From assembly GCF_036250755.1 (NCBI RefSeq), contig NZ_CP109583.1, forward strand, positions 372,001 through 436,000: a DNA stretch of 64,000 bases, given 5' to 3'. Each line of letters begins with the position of its first letter. The stretch's first letter is position 1. This DNA is from Streptomyces uncialis (GTDB taxonomy: Bacteria > Actinomycetota > Actinomycetes > Streptomycetales > Streptomycetaceae). The notes under the pieces were generated by a model. It worked only from the letters and a program-made list of their open reading frames with translations, was not told the origin of the DNA and did not search any database. Below are positions 58,207 through 64,000 of the stretch, piece by piece. A program made the position numbers and the translations under genes.

Positions 58207-59915
58207 AGGGTGCGCTCCTCGATCAGCGTGGCGAGCCCCGCCACCGTCGGTCTCAGGTAGAAGTCCAGCGGTGTGAGCGCTACCGCGAACTCGGTGGCGA
58301 TGTCGGCGGTCATCCGCATACTGAGCAGGGAATGGCCGCCCAGGACGATGAAGTCGTCGTCAACCCCGATCCGGTCGATGCCCAGCAGGTCGGACCACAT
58401 CTCGGCGATCTGTTTCTCCAGGAGGGAGCGCGGAGGAACGTAGTCGGTGAACAGGTCCGGGCGCTCACGGGAGACGCGCCCGGCCAGCTCGGCGCGATCG
58501 ACCTTGCCGTTGACCGTCAGTGGAAGGCCGTCGACAACCCGATAGGACGCGGGGCGCGCGTAGTCGGGCAGTGCCGCAGTCGCCTGCTTCCGCAGCCCCA
58601 GTACGGACAGCACCTGGCCCCTGTGCGGCGCGACGAAGGCGACCAGCTGTTGCGTCCCGGTCGTGGTCGGCTGGGCCACCACTGCCACGGCGCGCACACC
58701 CGGCTGAGTCGCGAGGGCGCTCTCCACCTCACCTGGCTCCACCCGGAAGCCGTTGATCTTGATCTGCCGGTCGGCCCGCCCCAGGAATTCGAGCACACCG
58801 TCCGGACGGACGCGCACCCGGTCACCGGTCCGGTACATCCTGCCGCCGGGCGGCGAGCTCCACGGGTCGCAGACGAAACGTGCTGCGGTCAGCCCCGGCG
58901 CGCCCGCGTACCCGCGGGCCAGTCCCGACCCCGTCGCGTAGAGCTCGCCCTCCACGGCCGGCGTGAGCCGTGCGTCCAGTACCCGTACGCCGGTGCCGGT
59001 GATCGGCCGTCCGATCGGCAGCGGTCCCGGCTCCCCCGGGGCGACCTCGTGGCAGCAGGTGAAGGTGGTGTTCTCCGTCGGGCCGTACCCGTTGACGAGC
59101 CGTAGGCCCGGCACCCGCGCCAGGATCTCGGCGGCGTGCCGTGGGGAGACCACGTCTCCGCCGACGACCAGCCGCCGCACTCCCGCCAGATGGTCGACGT
59201 GCGCGTCGACCATCAGTTGGAAGAGACCTGCGGTCATCCACAGCGTCGTGATCTTCTGTGCGCTGATGAACTCCGCGAGTTCGGCCGACGACGGCTCACT
59301 CGCGGGATGCACCACGAGTTCGGCGCCACCGAGCAGCGGAGGCCAGATCTCGAACGTGGACGCGTCGAACGCCACGGGGGCGAACTGAAGATAGCGGTCA
59401 TGAGGGTCGAGTGGGGCGCAGGTCGGGTCGAGCGCCAGCCGCAGCACCGCTTCGTGGGGCACCGCCACCCCGCGGGGGGTACCAGTGGACCCCGAGGTGA
59501 ACGCGACATAGGCGAGATGGCCGCCCGCCGTTCCCAGGGCCTGTCCGGCGGCCGGATCCGGTCTGGCCGCCTCGTACCCCGGCAGCGCGGTGCCGGTCTC
59601 GTCCACGAGATGCTGCACGCCGGCGGACCGCAGGGCCGTGGTGCGCCACCGGTCCGGCTGCCGCGGGTCCACGGGCACGTAGGCGGCGCCCGACTTCAAG
59701 ACGCCCAGCAGTGTCACCACGAGCTCGACCGAGCGCCGCGCCACAACGCCCACCGTCGACTCCCGGCCCATGCCGAGCGCCCGCAGACGCTCCCCCGCAC
59801 GGTTCGCCCGCGCGTCCAGCTCCGCGTACGTGAGGACACAGTCGTCACCGCGCACGGCCACCTTGTCGGGGGTCGCCGCCACCCGCTCGGCAAGAACCTC
59901 GTGCACCATGTTCAT
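58203..59915 (-). CDS. Stand-alone A-T didomain, Val-type
   Basis: 570 residues: adenylation domain 1-480 and carrier domain 495-570. A motifs: A3 [12 protein letters not shown] (Arg for the usual Lys), A5 GYGPTENTT, A7 YRTGDRVR, A8 [13 protein letters not shown]10 VNGKVDRAEL. The pocket code is DAFWVGGTFK, one change from the common Val code DAFWIGGTFK. The T domain has VLGGHSLLS. There is no C or TE, so the loaded residue must leave to another carrier, either as starter through the EntF-like C domain of NRPS-1 or in trans to the A-less module of NRPS-2. Its start overlaps the upstream hydrolase stop (ATGA) and its stop overlaps the P450 start, so the three proteins are made together. Confidence 0.92.
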   Translation of the reverse strand: MNMVHEVLAERVAATPDKVAVRGDDCVLTYAELDARANRAGERLRALGMGRESTVGVVARRSVELVVTLLGVLKSGAAYVPVDPRQPDRWRTTALRSAGVQHLVDETGTALPGYEAARPDPAAGQALGTAGGHLAYVAFTSGSTGTPRGVAVPHEAVLRLALDPTCAPLDPHDRYLQFAPVAFDASTFEIWPPLLGGAELVVHPASEPSSAELAEFISAQKITTLWMTAGLFQLMVDAHVDHLAGVRRLVVGGDVVSPRHAAEILARVPGLRLVNGYGPTENTTFTCCHEVAPGEPGPLPIGRPITGTGVRVLDARLTPAVEGELYATGSGLARGYAGAPGLTAARFVCDPWSSPPGGRMYRTGDRVRVRPDGVLEFLGRADRQIKINGFRVEPGEVESALATQPGVRAVAVVAQPTTTGTQQLVAFVAPHRGQVLSVLGLRKQATAALPDYARPASYRVVDGLPLTVNGKVDRAELAGRVSRERPDLFTDYVPPRSLLEKQIAEMWSDLLGIDRIGVDDDFIVLGGHSLLSMRMTADIATEFAVALTPLDFYLRPTVAGLATLIEERTL

Positions 59916-60670
59916 CGGGCCAGGTCCCGCCGCATGTCGTCGGCCAGCTCCGCCATCAGCGCCAGAGGCGCCTCGAGGAACGTGTGGTGCGAGCCGCGGA
60001 GGGTGATGAACCGGGCGTCGGAGCAGTAGTGGCGCCAGCCGTGCATCAGCTCCGGTCGCACCTCCTCGTCACGGTCCCAGCCGATCACCGTGACGCCGCC
60101 CGGCAGCCGCAGCGGTTCGGGGATGCGGTACGCCTTGTGCGCGGCGATGTCAGCCTTCATGACCGAGAGCCCCAGGGCGAGCAGGTCCGGAATCGGCTCC
60201 CCGCCCATGGACCGGGTCAGCGCGGCGAGCTCGGCAGTCAGCTCGTCGTCGCTCATGGCGAGAAACCGGCCGTACGGCGGCTCGTGCGGCGCCACCTGCG
60301 AGGACACGAAGAGCCGTCGCGGCACAGGCAGACCGGCCCCGGCGAGCCGGTTGGCCACCGCGAAACCGGCGAGTGCGGAACTGCAGTGCCCGAAGAACGC
60401 GAACGGTCGGTCCAAATAGGGTTCGAGCTCGGGAATCACCTGTTCGGCGAGGGCGTCGAAGGTGCCGTAGTGGGGTTCCGCCAGCCGGTTTTCCCGGCCC
60501 GGTGGCTGAATCGGGCACACTTCCGCGCTCCCGGCCCACTCCGGCCAGCGCGCGTACATGGAGGCTCCGACCCCGGAGTACGGGAAGCAGAAGATGCGGC
60601 ACGTCGCGGCGTCATTGGGACGGCGAAGCAACCACTGCCCACGGACACGGTTGGCGTTCAACGATGACAT
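59912..60670 (-). CDS. Thioesterase II-like hydrolase with Cys nucleophile; possible aminoacyl shuttle
   Basis: 252 residues, type II thioesterase fold: CFPYSGVGASMY near the start, PPGRENRL, and RGSHHTFLEAP with the catalytic His. The nucleophile elbow reads FGHCSSALAGF, so Cys stands where GHSxG has Ser. Aminoacyl transferases SyrC and CmaE use a Cys in this place to carry aminoacyl groups from one carrier protein to another. A few hydrolytic thioesterases also use Cys, so hydrolysis is not excluded. It is the first gene of the operon, coupled to the Val A-T gene. I placed the start at the ATG 60670; the frame extends to a TTG at 60703 without a better ribosome site. Confidence 0.88.
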   Translation of the reverse strand: MSSLNANRVRGQWLLRRPNDAATCRIFCFPYSGVGASMYARWPEWAGSAEVCPIQPPGRENRLAEPHYGTFDALAEQVIPELEPYLDRPFAFFGHCSSALAGFAVANRLAGAGLPVPRRLFVSSQVAPHEPPYGRFLAMSDDELTAELAALTRSMGGEPIPDLLALGLSVMKADIAAHKAYRIPEPLRLPGGVTVIGWDRDEEVRPELMHGWRHYCSDARFITLRGSHHTFLEAPLALMAELADDMRRDLAR

Positions 60671-60855
60671 GACCCCCGTCAGAATTCCTCGGGTCGTCGG
60701 CAAGGGTCAGCAACCCTGCGCCGCGACATCCTCCATCCGGCTCTGCCTGGATCATGCCAACCACCTCTGCAGTTCCGGTGTCATTTCCCTTTCAGTCGGC
60801 TTGCCCCGCTCTGCTGGGGGCGGAAAGGCAAGGGCCTGTGGGTCCCCCTCGTAGC

Positions 60856-61150
60856 GTGAAGTCCGTGACTGCGGGGAAGTTGAGAGTCACGGCAGAGAAG
60901 CGTCGGGCGTCCGAGTCGGAGTCCGGTGCGAGGGCTGCAGGGGTCGTGACCGCGACGGGGAATCAGATCTCCGAGGTCGCCGATGAACTGGGGACAAGCG
61001 AGGCGACGTGCGCGAGTCGGGTGTCACGGGCCGGGCGGAGCGAGAAGGGCAAGCCGGCCGAAGCGGATGAGGGGATCACCCGGCCGCGGCAAGAGAACGC
61101 GGAGCTGCCCAGGGTGCAGGCCGGAGAGCCTGCCCCTCAGCCGTACATCA
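60856..61150 (+). pseudogene. Decayed IS3-type orfA (transposase HTH) fragment
   Basis: In the 558-nt gap between the SARP gene and the operon, the plus strand reads GNQISEVADELGTSEAT, then SRAGRSEKGKPAEADEGI and RQENAEL. This is the helix-turn-helix and leucine-zipper region of IS3-family OrfA. The expected WVSRARR is corrupted, the frame shifts after QENAEL, and there is no orfB, so it is a dead remnant. The rest of the gap (60671-60855 and 61151-61228) holds no gene I can support; the operon promoter is probably in 60671-60855, but no clear SARP direct repeats were seen. Confidence 0.6.
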
Positions 61151-61228
61151 CGTCCGTGGACCGACCCAACGCAGGATCAGGTGCTCGCCCGGAAATGGCT
61201 GCGCACCGCGCTTTCGTGTCCCCCGTTC

Positions 61229-63118
61229 TCAGTGGACCCACGATGTCGACAGACAAAACACCGCTTGTTGGTCCTGAAGGCGCGGCAGGCGCTGCGCCGC
61301 CTCCCGTTCGGTGTCCGACGCGTCCGCCTCTGCCACTTCCCTGGCAAAAGCAGCCGCCAGACCGAGCATCCGGAACATCAGCGGACCCCTGTCGACCACC
61401 TTGAGCAACCGGCTGTCCACCAGCCGTTCCAGCGCCTCAGCGTGATCAGGCACCGGGAGGTCCAGCACTGCGGTGGCCGAGAAGGCGGAGGAGACCCCGA
61501 CGCCGGACAGTCCGATCATCCGGAAGAGGCGCCGCTCATCCTCGGTCAGGCGACGATAGGCAGGAGCGAAGCAGGAGCGGACGCTGAGTGAGTCGCGGGT
61601 GAGTTCGTCCAGGAGCCAGCGCTGGTGGGACAGGCGGGAAGCGAGATCACCGAAGGTCCAGTGCGACTTGGCCGCAAGCCTGGCACCGGCGATGCGCAGC
61701 GCGAACGGCAGGTAGCAGCAGAGGCGAGCCACTTCGCGAGCCGCGGCCAGTTCTTGGTCCACCCGCGCGGCACCCACCACGTGCTTGAGAAGCGTCACGG
61801 CCTGGTGCTGGCTCATGTCGTTGAGCTCGATGCGGGAGGTGAAAGGCATGCCGGTGAGCCGTGCGCTGCTGGTGATGATGACGCCGCTCTCCGGGTTGCC
61901 GGGGAGGAGGTGCTGCAACTGTGCCTCGTCGGCGGCGTCGTCGAGCACCAGGAGAACGCGCCGGCCCTTGAGACCGTCACGGAAGCAGGCAGCCTTCGCC
62001 GTGAGGCCCTCGGACAGCTCCGACAGAGGAAGGTTCATCGCGCTCAGCATCTGGGCGAGTACCGCCTCGGGCTCCGCGGGATGCTCGGCGCTGCCGCCCA
62101 GATCGACGTAGAGTTGTCCGTCCGGGAATGAGGAACGCAACTGTTGCGCGAGGTGGACGGCGACTGTCGTCTTTCCGGCCCCGCCCTGGCCCGTGATCGC
62201 CGCGACGGTCGTGGTGGTGGGGTCACGGGCCGTGAAAACGTGAGCAACGGCCTTGGAGACCTCACCTGGTACAAAATCAGGAGTGTCGGCGGGAAGTTGC
62301 GACGGGGACACCCACCCGGACCGCGACACGTTGGTCGACGTCCACGCGTTCGCCGTGCCGCTGTCCTGCGCATCCCGCTCCAGAAGGGACCGATGCAGGT
62401 CCCGCAGTTCGGAAGTCGGCTCGGCGCCGAGCTCGTCGGCAAGTTTCGAACGCAGCTCGGCGTAGACGGCGAGGGCTTCGGCCGAGCGGCTGGACCGGTG
62501 GAGGGCCGTCATCAGGTGGCCGTGGAACGTCTCGCGGAGCGGGTACCTCGCGACGAGGGGCTTGAGTCTGCTCACCACCTGCGTATGCGCTCCCATGGCC
62601 AGCATCACATCGGTGTGCTGTTCCAGAGCGACCAACCGCAGCTCGGTCAGCCTATCGGCTTCCGCGGCGACGCAGTCACCCGCTGTGACGTCTGTGAACG
62701 CCTCTCCCTCCCAGAGCGACAGGGCGCGCTCGAGCAGGTCGGCCGCCTTGTCGAGGAACCCCTTGTCGCGTTCCCGCATGCCTGCCGCCAATAACTTCTC
62801 GAACTGATCGGCGTCGACTTCGTCGGGGCACAGGCGGTAGGCACCGGGCTCGGTCGACATCACCGCCATGACGGTACCCGGGTCGGACATTGACCGGAAG
62901 AGCGACCTGATACGCGACACCCTGACATGTACCGCGTTGGCCCGATTGACCGGTACTTGCGCGGGCCATGCCGCCTCGGCGAGGTGGTCGACCGAGACCA
63001 CGCGCCCGGCGTGGGTCAGCATCTCCGCCAGGAACGCTCTGTCTCTGCGTCCAGTCAACATCGCCCCTGTCCCCTGCCCGTTCGACACTCTCAACGATCC
63101 AAGTACGCAGAACCTCAT
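61229..63118 (-). CDS. SARP-family pathway regulator with BTAD and NB-ARC domains
   Basis: 629 residues. N-terminal OmpR-like winged helix (about 1-95, starting RFCVLGSLRV), bacterial transcriptional activation domain (about 100-250, with HLMTALHRSSRSAEALAVY), then an NB-ARC ATPase with Walker A GQGGAGKTTV (about 308-317) and LLVLDDAADE as Walker B. This is the AfsR-like layout without the C-terminal TPR repeats, so it is longer than small SARPs such as ActII-ORF4. SARPs bind direct repeats near the -35 of cluster promoters and recruit RNA polymerase. It reads in the same direction as the operon and is the only regulator in view. Leu109 is a TTA codon. No good ribosome site precedes the ATG at 63118, so translation may be weak or begin at another codon. 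Confidence 0.92.
   Translation of the reverse strand: MRFCVLGSLRVSNGQGTGAMLTGRRDRAFLAEMLTHAGRVVSVDHLAEAAWPAQVPVNRANAVHVRVSRIRSLFRSMSDPGTVMAVMSTEPGAYRLCPDEVDADQFEKLLAAGMRERDKGFLDKAADLLERALSLWEGEAFTDVTAGDCVAAEADRLTELRLVALEQHTDVMLAMGAHTQVVSRLKPLVARYPLRETFHGHLMTALHRSSRSAEALAVYAELRSKLADELGAEPTSELRDLHRSLLERDAQDSGTANAWTSTNVSRSGWVSPSQLPADTPDFVPGEVSKAVAHVFTARDPTTTTVAAITGQGGAGKTTVAVHLAQQLRSSFPDGQLYVDLGGSAEHPAEPEAVLAQMLSAMNLPLSELSEGLTAKAACFRDGLKGRRVLLVLDDAADEAQLQHLLPGNPESGVIITSSARLTGMPFTSRIELNDMSQHQAVTLLKHVVGAARVDQELAAAREVARLCCYLPFALRIAGARLAAKSHWTFGDLASRLSHQRWLLDELTRDSLSVRSCFAPAYRRLTEDERRLFRMIGLSGVGVSSAFSATAVLDLPVPDHAEALERLVDSRLLKVVDRGPLMFRMLGLAAAFAREVAEADASDTEREAAQRLPRLQDQQAVFCLSTSWVH
62792..62794 (-). 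promoter_or_regulatory. TTA (bldA) codon in the SARP gene
   Basis: The codon for Leu109 (context FEKLLAAGM) is TTA, the codon read in Streptomyces only by the developmentally controlled bldA tRNA. The next Leu is TTG. It lies early in the BTAD domain, so without bldA no active regulator would form. Confidence 0.85.
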
Positions 63119-63164
63119 AACTTGATCGTTGCACGACGTTCATCCGATCACCACAGGCTGCAAC

Positions 63165-63241
63165 CCCCGGAGGGCCAACCGGTGCACGGCGCGGGTGCCG
63201 CCGTACTCCTTGGTGAGATCTTGGACGTCGATGCTGGTCAA
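63165..63241 (-). pseudogene. 5' stub of an ABC-transporter ATPase gene
   Basis: From a TTG at 63241 the minus strand reads TSIDVQDLTKEYGGTRAV, a standard N-terminus of a drug-exporter-type ABC ATPase. Similarity stops after about 25 codons, before any Walker A, and runs into the SARP upstream region. It looks like the end of a gene cut by a rearrangement. Confidence 0.5.
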
Positions 63242-63348
63242 GGCGCCGGAGTGGCGACCGGGCACGGGTCCAGGACTCTGCCGCCCGAGGAGAGCGTCTC
63301 CCCCGTTCGGGGGAGGCTCGCCGTCAGTTCCGGACGCCACATGACGGA

Positions 63349-63730
63349 GTGACCTGCCTGCTGCGCCCGCTGATTGACGGGACGAGGCACACCCACCTGC
63401 CGTCCAAGCCATGGGTGCCCGCAGTGTCGCTGCTTGCGCTGGGGCTGATCCCCGCGGTGCGCCTGAGCGAGGGCATGCAGGCGCGCCTGCTGATGACGCC
63501 CGGCAAGCGGGGTGCCCCGGACGCGCGGCGATCACGGTCACACCGCCAGCCACGTGGCGGGACCGGCTGCGGACAGTGGTAGGGGCTGGAGGCGCGCATG
63601 GCCCTCGGTGCGGTGATGCTCCTCGCTCCCTCTGGCTGCTGGTCCTCGCCGTGGTGCTGGCCCGACTCTCCTTCGGGCAGGTGCCGGACGACATCTGGGT
63701 CCTCTCGAAGGCGCACCCGCACTGGGCGTA
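63349..63730 (+). pseudogene. Frameshifted membrane protein remnant
   Basis: Hydrophobic stretches occur in more than one frame: WVPAVSLLALGLIPAV in one, then PPATWRDRLRTVVG, then LLVLAVVLARLSFGQ and DDIWVLSKAHPHWAY in others. Joined across at least two frameshifts they give a plausible multi-span membrane protein, possibly a sensor-domain protein. No intact frame covers it. The piece 63731-63840 between it and the next fragment holds only an Arg/Glu-rich minus-strand frame of unknown value. Confidence 0.4.
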
Positions 63731-63840
63731 CGCAGCGCGGCGCTTGGCCTGCTCAGCCTCCCGCCGGCGGCGGGTCTCCTCTTCCCGGCGGGTCTGCTGC
63801 TGTGCCCGGAGCCGGGCCGCCCGCTCTCGCGCGGCTAAAA

Positions 63841-64000
63841 TCCACGATCACCGCAGTCGAAGCCCTCTCATTGACCGACCAGCCACACCACTTGACCGTG
63901 ATCGGCGAAGGAACCCTCCAGGAGCACCTGCAACAGCGGGCAGTCGAACTCGGGCTCCGGGACCGGGTCCGCTTCGTCCCGTTCCTGCCCCGCGCCGAAC
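63841..64000 (+). pseudogene. Glycosyltransferase family 4 C-terminal fragment, cut by window end
   Basis: The plus strand reads HHLTVIGEGTLQEHLQ and GLRDRVRFVPFLPRAE, the nucleotide-sugar-binding half of a GT4 enzyme. The frame is open to the window end. There is no start codon or N-terminal half upstream; the preceding sequence is unrelated, so it appears 5'-truncated. Confidence 0.45.

Noticed and set aside
60671..60703. Longer start (TTG) for the Cys-type hydrolase
   Set aside because: No ribosome site is visible and the extra residues do not resemble the family; the ATG at 60670 gives the usual length.
60754..61404. Intact plus-strand gene of 216 codons
   Set aside because: Only the middle is transposase-like and it is corrupted; the 3' part is antisense to the SARP end.

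Overview
The window is high-GC DNA (roughly 70 %) with SARP-type regulation, tightly overlapping genes and 4'-phosphopantetheine assembly lines. This points to Streptomyces or a close actinomycete relative. Almost all of it is one nonribosomal peptide / polyketide biosynthetic cluster on the minus strand, so transcription runs from about 63.1 kb down to about 0.6 kb.

Layout in transcription order: a SARP regulator with BTAD and NB-ARC domains and a TTA codon (63118-61229); a spacer holding a decayed IS3-type orfA (61150-60856); a translationally coupled trio of an alpha/beta-hydrolase with a Cys where type II thioesterases have Ser, a free-standing Val-type A-T didomain, and a P450 (60670-56959); NRPS-1 with four modules ending in an E domain (56887-42806); NRPS-2 with five modules ending in TE (42806-24969), one of which has lost its A domain; an editing thioesterase, a crotonyl-CoA carboxylase/reductase-type enzyme, a CaiB/BaiF (AMACR-like) protein and a second P450, all with 4-10 nt overlaps (24972-20593); MbtH, aspartate decarboxylase (PanD), and the SbnA/SbnB pair for 2,3-diaminopropionate (20516-17725); NRPS-3 with three modules (17620-9416); a KS-containing PKS/NRPS hybrid, NRPS-4 (9401-2214); then a KAS III-like enzyme, a free ACP and a small coupled ORF (2212-617). 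The flanks hold an unrelated CdiI-like immunity gene (35-484, plus strand) behind a two-way terminator, and at the right end a patchwork of truncated genes.

Substrate-pocket codes read by hand suggest: stand-alone A = Val; NRPS-1 = Phe-like, Dab-like, Asn, unknown (then E); NRPS-2 = Ser, N-methyl-Gly (sarcosine, from an embedded N-MT), missing A, unknown (then E), unknown/aliphatic (then TE); NRPS-3 = atypical loading A domain (possibly Dap or beta-Ala), unknown, Phe; NRPS-4 = KS extension, then unknown. These are inferences; I do not recognise the product.

The most notable idea is an in-trans aminoacylation route. The Val A-T protein, its P450 and the Cys-type hydrolase look like a load / oxidise / shuttle unit of the SyrB1-SyrC or CmaE kind, and NRPS-2 module 3 retains only about 100 residues of an A domain between C and T, so it needs such a supply. 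Equally unusual, NRPS-4 has an AT-like segment without the catalytic Ser and a terminal E-like domain without the catalytic Glu. It is followed by a KAS III-like protein whose His and Asn active-site positions are replaced, so its chemistry and release are not standard.
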